Shown here: one piece after another, positions 34,439-43,196 of the stretch
Position numbering within the stretch: the first letter of the stretch is position 1
Layout: every line of letters begins with the position of its first letter
Translations under genes and position numbers: made by a program
DNA from: Variovorax sp. Sphag1AA
GTDB lineage: Bacteria > Pseudomonadota > Gammaproteobacteria > Burkholderiales > Burkholderiaceae_C
NCBI RefSeq assembly: GCF_014192575.1
Contig: NZ_JACHYC010000009.1
Span: forward strand, 124,001 to 188,000
Direction: 5' to 3'
DNA length: 64,000 bases
The notes under the pieces: model-generated
Told to the model about the DNA's origin: nothing
What the model saw: the letters and a program-made list of their open reading frames with translations, nothing else
Database searches by the model: none

Positions 34439-35830
34439 TCAGAGCGGGATGCGGTAGTCGATCCAGTCTTCCTGCACATCGACCCGCTGCTGGAACCGCG
34501 TCCAGTCCGCGTCGGACATCGCCTCGGGCTTCTTGGGCATGCCGAGCTCGAGGTCGAGGATGCGGCCCTTGCATCGCTCGCCGAGCCGCTCGTAGAGCGA
34601 TGGGAACGGCATGTTCCACTCCATCTTCGACGCGGTGGGCCGGTCGAGCGGCAGCATCGCGACGAGACCGTCATCGGTCATCAGCTCCAGGCCGTTCTCG
34701 CGCAAGGTGGCGTTGTGGCTGCCATGGTGGCCGATCTTGTAGAAGACGGTGCGCGCGAGCAAGTGCCCGGCCTTCACCTTCCGCACAGCCGCGCCGTTGC
34801 CCGGATCGACACTCCATTCGATCTCGTCCCACGAGAGCCAGTTGCCGACCTGCGCATCTGCGGGAAAGAGCAGCACCTCGCCCGTGTCCTCCAGTTCGAA
34901 GGCCAATACGAGGCTGGTGTTGTTGGTGTCGGAATCGAGCTGCAGCGCGAGCGCACCGGCCGGGCCGAGCCAGTCGTTCTCGATGCGCCGCCACGTGGGG
35001 CCCTTGTCGTAGCGATCGCGGAAGAAGCGAGTGCCGCGCGCCGACTTCTCGCTGATGCGGAACCACTCGTCGAAGGGCTGGTCCCCGGGCATCTCGCCCG
35101 CCTCCAGCGCATCGATGGCCGAGAACAGGCTGAAGTCCGCACCACTCGCGGCAGCGAGCTGGTAGACCTCGCTCGCACTTTTCGTCGGGTCGCTCTTCTT
35201 GATCCACTTCTTGTCATGCGGCGGACCGAGCACGTACACACGCACACGCTTCGCGCCGGGCAGCGTGAAGGTCTCGCCCGGAAACAGGTAGCGCGGCGGA
35301 CGCGGCGACGTGCGCGCCTTGACCCAGTCCATCGCGGTGCGCGTCGTGGCGCGCGCTGCAGCGCCCTGCCCGCCCCAGAACTCCAGGATCGCATTCAGCC
35401 GCGCCGCGCTCTTCTGCGCCACGGGGTCCGCGCTTGCGCCGATCTGCCGGCTCGCCGCCGCGATGCGATTCACGGCTGCCGCGCGACGGCCGCGCAACTC
35501 GTCGGCAAGCGGCTCGTCGGGCTTCTCGGTCCACGCGACCCACGATTCGCTGACCTCCAGCTTGTCGCGCTCCAGCAGTGCTTGCGCTTGTGCGAAGCCC
35601 GAGACATGGTCCCAGTGCTCATGCGTGGCCACCATCACATCGAGCTTGCCCGCAGTCGTGGAGACGATATGTCCCGCCACCTTCTGCATCTTCGCCTTGG
35701 CATCGGGCGTGCCGAGCAGCACGCCGAAGTCGATGAGCACGTGAACTTCTCCTGCATCGCCCGGAAAGCTCAGCAGGAACGAATCTCCCAGGCCCTGGCG
35801 GAACATGCGGATTCGAACTGCGGATTCCAC
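34439..35830 (-). CDS. Metallo-beta-lactamase-fold hydrolase (ComEC/Rec2-like)
   Basis: The 463-residue cytosolic protein begins with the metallo-beta-lactamase fold: beta strands RIRMFRQGLGDSFLLSF and VLIDFGVLLG, then the metal site THEHWDH (His70, His72, Asp74, His75). Later ligands are in FPADAQ (Asp325) and IGHHGSH (367-372). The latter, with DTNNTSLVL, is typical of the ComEC/Rec2-like nuclease-type subfamily. A ~200-residue insert follows the first metal motif. The GTG at 35830 is chosen because AAAGGAGG lies 5 bases upstream. It is the last gene of the patatin-gluzincin-MBL operon, 16 bases after the peptidase stop. The substrate may be a nucleic acid or phospho- or sulfo-ester. Confidence 0.86.
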   Translation of the reverse strand: MESAVRIRMFRQGLGDSFLLSFPGDAGEVHVLIDFGVLLGTPDAKAKMQKVAGHIVSTTAGKLDVMVATHEHWDHVSGFAQAQALLERDKLEVSESWVAWTEKPDEPLADELRGRRAAAVNRIAAASRQIGASADPVAQKSAARLNAILEFWGGQGAAARATTRTAMDWVKARTSPRPPRYLFPGETFTLPGAKRVRVYVLGPPHDKKWIKKSDPTKSASEVYQLAAASGADFSLFSAIDALEAGEMPGDQPFDEWFRISEKSARGTRFFRDRYDKGPTWRRIENDWLGPAGALALQLDSDTNNTSLVLAFELEDTGEVLLFPADAQVGNWLSWDEIEWSVDPGNGAAVRKVKAGHLLARTVFYKIGHHGSHNATLRENGLELMTDDGLVAMLPLDRPTASKMEWNMPFPSLYERLGERCKGRILDLELGMPKKPEAMSDADWTRFQQRVDVQEDWIDYRIPL

Positions 35831-35846
35831 TTCGGCCTCCTTTGCA

Positions 35847-38800
35847 TCAATGCCGGTGCAGCATGGCGAAAGGCTCGCGCTCTTCCGCGCCCGGCGGGCC
35901 GAAATAGGTTGCCGCAAGGCTGCGACTTCCCTCGTCCATGAAGAACCGCCGCTGTCGGTCCTTGCGTTCGTCGTTGAGCTTCTTCTTGATGCTGTAGCGC
36001 ACCTCGCCTGATTCGGCATCGACGAGCAACGTGCATCCGCCGCGGAAGTAGTAGTCCGCCTTGCGGTCGCCACGCGCCTTTTGGCCCTCGACGAATTGGG
36101 GGATGCGCTGCGTGAGTTCGATGACCCACTGGAAGTTGGGTCGCCCTTCCCAGTCCATCCGGATCGAAGGCCGCAGCGAATGCACCTCGAAAGGCAACTC
36201 GGGATCGAGCCCCGCGAGCACCACCTTCTCGTCCGCGAGACGCGGCCTCAGGTAGGCATGCAGCGCCGCGCGGCGATCCCGCGTCATCTCGAAGAGCGCC
36301 TTGCGATCCTTCGACAGGCCCCAGGAGCGGATGTCCTTCGCCCACTCCTTGACGATGCCGACCATCACATGCTCGTTCTCGTCGGGCGCGGCGGTGGCCG
36401 CGCGCCACAGCAGCCCTTCGACCGAGAAGGCGCGCACGTTCTCCGGCACGATGCCGCGCCGGCGGAAGGCTTCGATGAAAGCGACGCGGCGATGCTCGTC
36501 GTCCACCGGGTCGTTCTCGAAATCCGCGGTGATGAGCGCTCGCAGGTAGTCGCCGAAGGTGATGTCCACCGGCGGGCAATAGTCCAGCGCGCGGATGCAC
36601 ATGTCGAGCACCTGCCGCGCCGACTGCGACGCCTCGTCGGTAAGGCGACCGATCAGGTCGGGGTCGAGGCTGCCTTCGCGCGTCACGCCAGTGCCTTCGC
36701 TTGCGATTCGGAACAGATCGGCGACGCGGCTCTTGTAGATGGAAAGAAAGGCATCGAACACTGCGGCCACCAGCACCGCGCCGCGTTCGTGCGGCTCCGT
36801 GGAGCGCTGGTAGTCGTCCGGATGCCCTTCCTGGCGCTGCCAGCGGCCGGTCTTCTCGTCGATCGCACCGATCGCGCTTCGCAGCGCACCCCGGTTGCCG
36901 ATGGCCTGGCCGAACTCCTGCGCGAGTTGGCCCAACTGGCTCTGGCCGGCAAGATCGCCGCGCGTCGATGCGATCTGCTGGCGCAGCACCTCTGGCAGCG
37001 AGAAGTGCTGCAGCAGCGCGACGATGTCCGCGAAGGCTTCGTGGAAGGCGAGCACATCGGGGTTGCTCGCCTCGCTGAAACGGCGGTGCATGCCGTCGAG
37101 CAGCGCGTGCGTCACTTCATGCGCCACGATGTCGTGCGACAGGCAACTGAAGACGGTGAGCCGGGCACCGCTCTCCTCGACCGCGGGTGCCGAGAAGTAG
37201 CCGAAGAGCAATGCCTTCTTGTCGGGGCTGTAGTAGGCATTGGCCTCGCGCAACGCATGGGGGTAGATGCGCAGCCGCTGCACGTATTCCTCGCTCAGCC
37301 CACCGCCCTCGGCGTCCCTCGCATTGTGCGAACGCCACAAGGCCAGCCGGCCGAGTGCGCGCTCGAAGGTGCGGATGGTCCGCATCGCGACCGCGTAGAC
37401 CATCTGCTGATGGAACTGCGGGCTGCTTTCCGATGGCGGCAGCCCATGCTGCGCGACCACGTAGCGGTCATTGAGATCGACGGGCTCGTAAAAACACCGG
37501 CTCGCCGGATCACGATCGATCACCTCGATGTATTCGCCGGTCGGGCCGGGCCCGAGGATGTCCTTGCCGCTGGCATCACGCTCCCAAGGCACGCGGATCA
37601 GCGCCTCGTTGATGCCGGCGGTTTCACGCTGGCGGCCCATGCTGGGGTCGAAGGCGAACACGCGCACCAGCCGTTGCGTGGAAGGGGCAATCGGGATGGC
37701 CTCGATCCTTGGTGGCGGGGGAGTGGCTTGCTTCGCGTTCGCCTTGGGTGTCTTGCGCTTGATCTGGTAGATCACATGACCGGTGTCGCCATCGACGATG
37801 AGCGTGACGCCGGCCCAGGGACGGGTGTCGACCTCGACCGTGAGCTCCAGCGCCTGTCCCCTGGCCTTGGGCTGCGGCGCGACTTGCATCTCTTGCACCA
37901 GCTTGATGACCCACTGGAAAGCGAAGTTGCCCGACACATCGCTGCGCTCGCGCGGATGAAAGGACTCGACTTCGAAATGGCGACGCAGATCGATCGGGCC
38001 GATGGCGGAGATCGGGCTGTCGGAAAGCCGCTGGTGCAGCAGCGCGCGTTTGCCTTCGATCATCTGCCAGAGCGCCTCGCGGTCATGCGGCAGTGTCCAG
38101 GGCGTGAACTCGCGCGACAGCTCGCGCACGAAATCGCTCACCGCGCGAGTCGCGGCGGACTTGGGCGGTGCGCGCCAGAGGATCGTGTCCAGCGACAGCG
38201 TGCCCACGTCCGACGGCACGATGCCGTAGCTGCGGAAGGCATCGATGAACGCGAGACGGTAATTGCCATCGTCCACCGGGCGCAGGTCATGGTCGGCGGT
38301 GACGATCGCGCGCAGGAAGTCGCCGCTGGTGGTCTCGACGGGCGGCATGTAGTCGAGCGCGCGGATGATCATCTCCAGCACGCGCTGTGCCGAGCGCGAT
38401 GCCTCCTGTGCGAGGCGGCTCACGAGGTCCGGATGCAACTGGCCCTCGGGCAGGATGCCGGTGCCCTTGGTCGCAATGCGGCGCAGGTCGGCGGTGCGTG
38501 CCTCGTAGATCTTCTTCAGAGCCTCGAAGACCGCACTCACAATGATCGCGCCGCGATCGTGCGGCTCCAGCGTCGATGCGTAAGCCTTCGGGTCGGGCTT
38601 GCGCGGATGCCAGTCGCCGGCCTCGTCGATCGATCCGAGCGCGTTGCGGATGCCCTCGGGCCGCCCGATCGCTTCGCCGAACTGCGGGGCGATGGCGCCG
38701 AGGCGCCGCGAGTTCTCCAGCCGGCCCTGGATCGCGGCGATCTGGCCGCGAAACACTTCCGAGGGCCAGAAGTGCTGCAGCACCGCGATGAGGTCCGCAT

Positions 38801-39440
38801 AGGCCTCGTGCAGCGCGAGCACGTCGGGGTGCTGGCCCTTGAACGAGATGCGCATGCCATCGAGCATCGCGTGCGTGATCTCGTGCGCGATCACGTCCTG
38901 CGACAGGCAGGTGTAGATCGTCGTGCCCTCGAACGCGGAGGGCTGCTGCGCGCGGAAGTAGCCGAAACAGAGGCCATCGCCGGGCTTGTAGTAGGCGTTG
39001 GTATCCGTCATGTAGTGCGGATAGATCGGGAACTGGCGCCGGTAGGTCACGCGGCGGCCCTTCACGATCGGCGGCCAATGGATGGAGCGCCCGAGCGCGC
39101 GCTCGAAATTGCGGATGGTCCGCATCGCGACTGCGTAGGCCATCTGATGGTGGAACTGCGGATTGCCGTCCGAGGGTGCGAGCCCGTCGTTCGCCAGGAT
39201 TTCCGGATCGTCGAGGTCCACGGCGGGATGCACCTGGCGGCCCTGATCGTCCTTGTCCACGACGGCGACGTATTCGCCGATGGGACCGGGCTTCAGGTCC
39301 TCCCACGGCACCAGCAGCGTCATCTCGTTCATGACCGCGGTGTCCAGCCGCGCCGTGGTGCCCGGATCGAAGGCGAACACACGCAGCCTGCGATAGACCG
39401 GGAGAGGAACCCGCCAGCGCCTGTCGATCCGCGGTTCCAT
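35847..39440 (-). CDS. Tandem-duplicated gluzincin (thermolysin-like) peptidase
   Basis: The 1197-residue protein is two homologous copies of one gluzincin-type domain (about 1-575 and 590-1197). Each half has its own zinc site: HEITH at 186-190 with Glu212 (LHEAYAD), and HEVTH at 774-778 with Glu801 (FHEAFAD). Each also has conserved blocks MAYAVAMRTIR / MVYAVAMRTIR, a probable transition-state His in EPHDRGA / EPHERGA, and a C-terminal FQWVIxLxQ segment. There is no signal peptide or inhibitory propeptide, unlike secreted thermolysins. It starts 5 bases after the patatin stop. The patatin frame is different; a longer open frame through it is not used. Confidence 0.85.
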   Translation of the reverse strand: MEPRIDRRWRVPLPVYRRLRVFAFDPGTTARLDTAVMNEMTLLVPWEDLKPGPIGEYVAVVDKDDQGRQVHPAVDLDDPEILANDGLAPSDGNPQFHHQMAYAVAMRTIRNFERALGRSIHWPPIVKGRRVTYRRQFPIYPHYMTDTNAYYKPGDGLCFGYFRAQQPSAFEGTTIYTCLSQDVIAHEITHAMLDGMRISFKGQHPDVLALHEAYADLIAVLQHFWPSEVFRGQIAAIQGRLENSRRLGAIAPQFGEAIGRPEGIRNALGSIDEAGDWHPRKPDPKAYASTLEPHDRGAIIVSAVFEALKKIYEARTADLRRIATKGTGILPEGQLHPDLVSRLAQEASRSAQRVLEMIIRALDYMPPVETTSGDFLRAIVTADHDLRPVDDGNYRLAFIDAFRSYGIVPSDVGTLSLDTILWRAPPKSAATRAVSDFVRELSREFTPWTLPHDREALWQMIEGKRALLHQRLSDSPISAIGPIDLRRHFEVESFHPRERSDVSGNFAFQWVIKLVQEMQVAPQPKARGQALELTVEVDTRPWAGVTLIVDGDTGHVIYQIKRKTPKANAKQATPPPPRIEAIPIAPSTQRLVRVFAFDPSMGRQRETAGINEALIRVPWERDASGKDILGPGPTGEYIEVIDRDPASRCFYEPVDLNDRYVVAQHGLPPSESSPQFHQQMVYAVAMRTIRTFERALGRLALWRSHNARDAEGGGLSEEYVQRLRIYPHALREANAYYSPDKKALLFGYFSAPAVEESGARLTVFSCLSHDIVAHEVTHALLDGMHRRFSEASNPDVLAFHEAFADIVALLQHFSLPEVLRQQIASTRGDLAGQSQLGQLAQEFGQAIGNRGALRSAIGAIDEKTGRWQRQEGHPDDYQRSTEPHERGAVLVAAVFDAFLSIYKSRVADLFRIASEGTGVTREGSLDPDLIGRLTDEASQSARQVLDMCIRALDYCPPVDITFGDYLRALITADFENDPVDDEHRRVAFIEAFRRRGIVPENVRAFSVEGLLWRAATAAPDENEHVMVGIVKEWAKDIRSWGLSKDRKALFEMTRDRRAALHAYLRPRLADEKVVLAGLDPELPFEVHSLRPSIRMDWEGRPNFQWVIELTQRIPQFVEGQKARGDRKADYYFRGGCTLLVDAESGEVRYSIKKKLNDERKDRQRRFFMDEGSRSLAATYFGPPGAEEREPFAMLHRH

Positions 39441-39445
39441 GGCGC

Positions 39446-40468
39446 CTAGGCCGCCACCGCCGCGAGCTCGGGTGCGTACTTGTCGATGCGTGAACCGAGC
39501 AGCGAGCCGCCGTGCCGCACGAGCACGTTCATTTCGGCGTCGTTCAGCTTCTTGAGGTTGGTCGAGATCGCGGAGGCAAAAGTCGAATCGCCCGGCTGGG
39601 ACTCGCCTTCGAGGCTGTTGATGGAGAACCACAGGGGCCGTGCTCCTTTGCCGGCGAGGTGGCGGTGCTGGATGCGGTCGAATTCCAGGCCGCGGATCTG
39701 CTCCATCATGATGTTGAGGCTTGCCTTGAGCACCACGGCGCCCGATTCGGTAGGGTGCTCGTCCAGCGCGAAGGGTTTGCCGCCGTCGCTGATGATCAGG
39801 TAGTCCAGCGGATTGCGTTCGGTCCGAAGCAGCGGGTTGACACCCATGTTGTCGTAGACGCCGCCGTCGGTCAGCGTGACGTATTCGACCGACGCACCCG
39901 GCGGGTAGTCCGATGCGGAGAGCCGCAGCGGCGGGAAGACCGGCGGAAACGCAGATGAAGCGGCAACCGCGCGACTGATCGGAAAGTCGGGTGCGGGCAC
40001 CACGCCGAGCTCGTGCTCGCCCATTTCCTCTGCCTTGCCGCCACCTGCGACGAAGAAGAACATGTTGCCGGTGGCGAGATTGGTCGAGTTGAAGTAGATG
40101 CGCGGCCCGCCGCGCAGGCTCGACAGCGTCTTGCCCTGGAAAAGATCGCGATCGTATGAACCGGCGAGCTTGTCCAGCCGCGTTTCGAAGGGATCGAACA
40201 CCCCCGCGACAACGGACGCCACCGCGATGGAGCGCGTTCGCAGGTAGCTCTCCAGCTTGTCGAGGCAGGCCGGGTCGCCCCAGTTCACTGCGAGCGTCCC
40301 GCCCGCGATGCTGCCGCCGCTGACGCAGGAGAGGAGATCGAGCTTGTCCAGCAGGTTGAGCGACTGCAATCGGCGTAGCACCCCAAGGTGAAAAGCCGCG
40401 GCCCTGAACCCGCCGCCAGACAAGGCCAGGCCGATCCGTTTCTCGACGCCGTCGATCTTGAAGCTCAT
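39446..40468 (-). CDS. Patatin-like phospholipase
   Basis: The 340-residue protein has the patatin oxyanion loop LALSGGGFRAAAFHLGVL, a nucleophile Ser50 in SCVSGGSIAGG and the catalytic Asp201 in LTDGGVYDNMG. The first Gly of GxSxG is Cys here. It lacks a signal peptide, so it should hydrolyse membrane phospholipid or lysophospholipid from the cytosol, or be exported by a specialised route. GAGAGG lies 8 bases before the ATG, beside a 10-base palindrome at 40479-40488. It is the first gene of the operon with the tandem gluzincin and the MBL hydrolase. Confidence 0.9.
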   Translation of the reverse strand: MSFKIDGVEKRIGLALSGGGFRAAAFHLGVLRRLQSLNLLDKLDLLSCVSGGSIAGGTLAVNWGDPACLDKLESYLRTRSIAVASVVAGVFDPFETRLDKLAGSYDRDLFQGKTLSSLRGGPRIYFNSTNLATGNMFFFVAGGGKAEEMGEHELGVVPAPDFPISRAVAASSAFPPVFPPLRLSASDYPPGASVEYVTLTDGGVYDNMGVNPLLRTERNPLDYLIISDGGKPFALDEHPTESGAVVLKASLNIMMEQIRGLEFDRIQHRHLAGKGARPLWFSINSLEGESQPGDSTFASAISTNLKKLNDAEMNVLVRHGGSLLGSRIDKYAPELAAVAA

Positions 40469-40553
40469 GGCGGTACCTCTCTCGAGAGGCTTCGGATGCT
40501 AGACCTGTGAAGGCCGAGCGCAACCGCCAGAAGGCATAGCCGATACGGCCGCT

Positions 40554-41054
40554 TCAGTAGACGCCGAGTGCCATGCCTGCTGCGAGCGCCGCGCCGAGTT
40601 CGCGACATTGCGCGAGATCCGCCTCGCCGATCTGCTTGGGCCGCAGGATGGCTTCGGGCGTTTGTGCGTGCGTGCAGACGATGATCGCCGGCGCCACCGA
40701 CTTGAGCCGCCAGCCGGTGGCGATGCGATCGACCTGCCGCACCGCGTTCTGCCCGTCGCTGCCGGCGCACACCAGCAGCGCGTAGGGGCGGCCGTTGATG
40801 CGATCGAGCACGGGGTAGTAGCAGCGGTCGAAGAAGTCCTTCATGAGCCCCGCGATCGCGGCGAGGTTTTCGGGCGTGGCGAACAGGTAGCCATCGGCAC
40901 CCAGCACATCGTCAGGGCCGGCTTCGGTGGCGCGCAGCAGCCGCACCTGCACGCCGGGCTCTTCGCGTGCGCCTTCGGCAGCGGCCTGCGCCATCTGCGC
41001 AGTGCCGCCGGTCATCGTGTGATAGACAACGAGCAGCGTCTTCTGTGGATTCAT
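40554..41054 (-). CDS. Flavodoxin-like NAD(P)H:FMN oxidoreductase-type protein
   Basis: The 166-residue protein shows a flavodoxin fold: FMN-phosphate loop YHTMTGGTAQMAQ, GYLFATPENLAAIAGLMKDFFDRCYYP and YALLVCAGSDGQ. The family reduces quinones or flavins with NAD(P)H. The ATG at 41054 fits the family start; the open frame upstream encodes a basic non-homologous stretch. It lies 85 bases upstream of the patatin gene on the same strand and 40 bases downstream of the lipase gene. Confidence 0.88.
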   Translation of the reverse strand: MNPQKTLLVVYHTMTGGTAQMAQAAAEGAREEPGVQVRLLRATEAGPDDVLGADGYLFATPENLAAIAGLMKDFFDRCYYPVLDRINGRPYALLVCAGSDGQNAVRQVDRIATGWRLKSVAPAIIVCTHAQTPEAILRPKQIGEADLAQCRELGAALAAGMALGVY

Positions 41055-41094
41055 CGCCGCCCAGCATAGCGGCTCGATCCGCTCGGGAGTACGG

Positions 41095-42090
41095 TCAGTC
41101 GTCCTTGTCCTTGTCCTTCGAGCGGCCGGCAAGGAAGTCGAGCGTGGCCTGCCAGGTCTGCGGCGAATTCAGGATGCCGAGGTGGCTGCTGTGCAGGATG
41201 GGGTCGTAGGCACCCTGCCCCGTGAGCACGATCTCGCGTGCGCCGCGAAGCCTTGCGCTCTTCGAGAAATCCGTCGGCTTGCCGAACGAGTCGATCGCGG
41301 GCACTGGCGCGACCGAGCCGTCCTGCACCGGGAAGTAGACGAAGCTCGCGTCGCCGTTGCGGATGACCAGCACCTTCGTGGGGCCGTCATTTTCTCTGCC
41401 GCCGCCACGACCGTTGAGCAGTTGCAGGAAGGGCGTGTCGGGCGAGCCGAGTTCCTGGCACACCTCGCTCTGCGGTGTGAAGCCGCCGGCTGCTGCAGCC
41501 TGCCAGTAGTTGGCGGGGTCCGGCGAGCAATTGATGATCCCGTGATTGGGCCCATCGATCGCGACGAAGCGGCGCACCATGTCCTGCGCCTCGTCCTGCC
41601 GCATCCATTCGCGCGCAAGCGTGACGCCGAGGCTGTGGCCCACGATGTCCACCCGCTTCGCGCCGGTGAATTTCATCACCGCGCGGATGAAGCGCCGCAG
41701 GTCAGGCACGTTGGCGGCGTTGGTGTGAGCGATGCTCGAGCGTCGGGTCTGGTCGGCGCCCAGGTCGCACTGGTCGCCCTGGTAGCCGATGCCCCAGAGC
41801 TCGCTGGTCGAGTACCCGTTGTCAGCCAGAAACTGGGCCAGTGCCTGCACGCGGCCGTAGGGATTGCAGGCGGTCGCGTAGGGTGTGTCGTTGTTGCCGT
41901 GGATCAGGATCACCGGCGTTCGCGTCACCGGACCGGCAGCACCGAAGCCGATGAGTGGTTTGGCGAGCGAGGTGTCCTCTATCGCAGGGAAGCCGGTCGG
42001 CAATGTATTGCCCACGGTGCCTGCGGCCTGCACGGCGGCGGCGGTGGCAAGGGTTGCGAGAGCGGCGGCATGGCGAATCCACGGTTTCAT
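41095..42090 (-). CDS. Secreted lipase-like alpha/beta hydrolase
   Basis: The 331-residue protein has a signal peptide (cleavage near VQAAG, residue about 23). The hydrolase part has VILIHGNNDTPYA, nucleophile Ser153 in IVGHSLG and several cysteines, probably in disulfides. The pattern resembles bacterial class II lipases and the short-chain PhaZ7-type depolymerases. The C-terminus is a charged tail (RSKDKDKDD). It should be periplasmic or extracellular. It lies 59 bases downstream of the LysR gene on the same strand. Confidence 0.83.
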   Translation of the reverse strand: MKPWIRHAAALATLATAAAVQAAGTVGNTLPTGFPAIEDTSLAKPLIGFGAAGPVTRTPVILIHGNNDTPYATACNPYGRVQALAQFLADNGYSTSELWGIGYQGDQCDLGADQTRRSSIAHTNAANVPDLRRFIRAVMKFTGAKRVDIVGHSLGVTLAREWMRQDEAQDMVRRFVAIDGPNHGIINCSPDPANYWQAAAAGGFTPQSEVCQELGSPDTPFLQLLNGRGGGRENDGPTKVLVIRNGDASFVYFPVQDGSVAPVPAIDSFGKPTDFSKSARLRGAREIVLTGQGAYDPILHSSHLGILNSPQTWQATLDFLAGRSKDKDKDD

Positions 42091-42149
42091 CAGCGGGCTC
42101 CTTCCTCAGCGCCGCGCATGATGCCGTCGAAGCATGACGCTGGCAAGAC

Positions 42150-43127
42150 TTAACCAGCGGATTGCTTCATCCGCCGCGCGGTCTCGACCACGACACTGCG
42201 CAGCGACTGCACCGTGGGATGCCCTTCCAGCTCCTTCAGCGTGAAGAAGCTCACCGGCGGAAGGTTCCAGCTCAGCCTGTAAGGCAGCGCGGCCCAGTGC
42301 CCCGAACGCTCCATCTCCGCCACCACGTCGCGCGCGAAGATGGTGATCGCGTTGGGCTCCTGCCGAAGCACCATCTCCATGCTCCGGATGGCCGTGGTCT
42401 CCAGGATGGGCAGCGGCGGCTGCACGCCCGCCCCCACGAAGATGGCGTTGTAGGTCCGGCGCATGGGCGTGTTCGGCGGCGGCAGGATCCAGTCGAGTTG
42501 CGCAAGCCGCGCCCAATCCAGCGGACCGCGCGAGAGGCGCTTGACGTTCTTCGCGCCGACCACGAGACAGGGCTCCTGCTCGTAGATGGCCTCCTGCACC
42601 AGCCCGCTTGCGTCGCCGTCGTACGAACGTCCGATGGCGCAGTCGAGTTCTCGCGCGACCAGGCCGGCGACCAGTTCATCGGTGGTGCCTTCGCGGGCCA
42701 TGACGGAGATGCGCGGGGTGCGGTCGAGCAGATGGGTAAGCGCCGCCGACATGAGTTGCTGCGGCACCTGCTGCGTGAGGCCCAGCCGCAGGCGCCCACT
42801 GCGACCCGCTTCGAGCGAGGTGAGCACGCGCGTGGTGGCTTCGAGTTCGGCGAGCCAGCGACGCGCGTAGTGCAGCACCGCGTCGCCGGCCGCAGTCGGC
42901 ACAAGGCCTCTGCTGGTGCGGTCGAAGAGCGTGCTGCCGAAGATGTCCTCGACCTCGTGCAGCGCCTTGGTGATCGCAGGCTGGCTGAGCTGCATCTCGG
43001 CGGCCACGCGGCCCAGCGTGCGATGCCGGTCGATCGCCTGCAGCAGCGAGAGTTGCCTGAGCTTGAGGCGGGAGAGCAGCGCGCGCTGCAGTTCGGCGGC
43101 GGGGTCGCGGGCAGTCGGCAAGGCCAT
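42150..43127 (-). CDS. LysR-family transcriptional regulator
   Basis: The 325-residue regulator has an N-terminal winged helix (LRQLSLLQAIDRHRTLGRVAAE, LSQPAITKALHEVE) and a C-terminal substrate-binding domain from about residue 110. It belongs to the GbpR/PcaQ-like group with a short N-terminal extension. It is divergent from the catabolic operon at 43197, with 69 bases between, and is the probable activator of that operon. A dyad in the gap (43152-43177) is a likely binding site. Confidence 0.93.
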   Translation of the reverse strand: MALPTARDPAAELQRALLSRLKLRQLSLLQAIDRHRTLGRVAAEMQLSQPAITKALHEVEDIFGSTLFDRTSRGLVPTAAGDAVLHYARRWLAELEATTRVLTSLEAGRSGRLRLGLTQQVPQQLMSAALTHLLDRTPRISVMAREGTTDELVAGLVARELDCAIGRSYDGDASGLVQEAIYEQEPCLVVGAKNVKRLSRGPLDWARLAQLDWILPPPNTPMRRTYNAIFVGAGVQPPLPILETTAIRSMEMVLRQEPNAITIFARDVVAEMERSGHWAALPYRLSWNLPPVSFFTLKELEGHPTVQSLRSVVVETARRMKQSAG

Positions 43128-43151
43128 AACTCCAGGGTTATCGGGCTATCA

Positions 43152-43177
43152 GCAATTATTTCACTTTGGTGAATTGC
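43152..43177. promoter_or_regulatory. Candidate LysR operator
   Basis: The divergent 69-base gap contains the perfect dyad TTCAC-TTTG-GTGAA (43160-43173) inside a wider GCAATT/AATTGC repeat (43152-43157 and 43172-43177). The two repeats have slightly offset centres. The AT-rich dyad between the divergent starts matches what LysR-type regulators bind. Confidence 0.55.
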
Positions 43178-43196
43178 GAGTCCTAGACTTTTCCCC

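Noticed and set aside
36081..39449. A long plus-strand frame antisense to the tandem peptidase
   Set aside because: Its residues are Arg/Ala/His/Val-rich and follow the GC pattern of the other strand, as usual for shadows in GC-rich DNA. No family motif or ribosome site is seen.
39446..40468. Patatin as a CBASS effector
   Set aside because: No CD-NTase, Cap2/Cap3 or sensor gene is adjacent. The only nucleotide cyclase in the window is a class III enzyme 36 kb away.
40479..40488. CTCTCGAGAG palindrome before the patatin ATG as an operator
   Set aside because: It is only 10 bases, overlaps the ribosome site and is likely to be chance.
35847..40523. A single 1558-codon minus-strand frame covering the peptidase and the patatin region
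   Set aside because: The first ~360 codons are in the wrong frame for the patatin and give non-homologous Arg/Ala/Gly-rich sequence. The patatin frame with its own start and stop is clearly the coding one.
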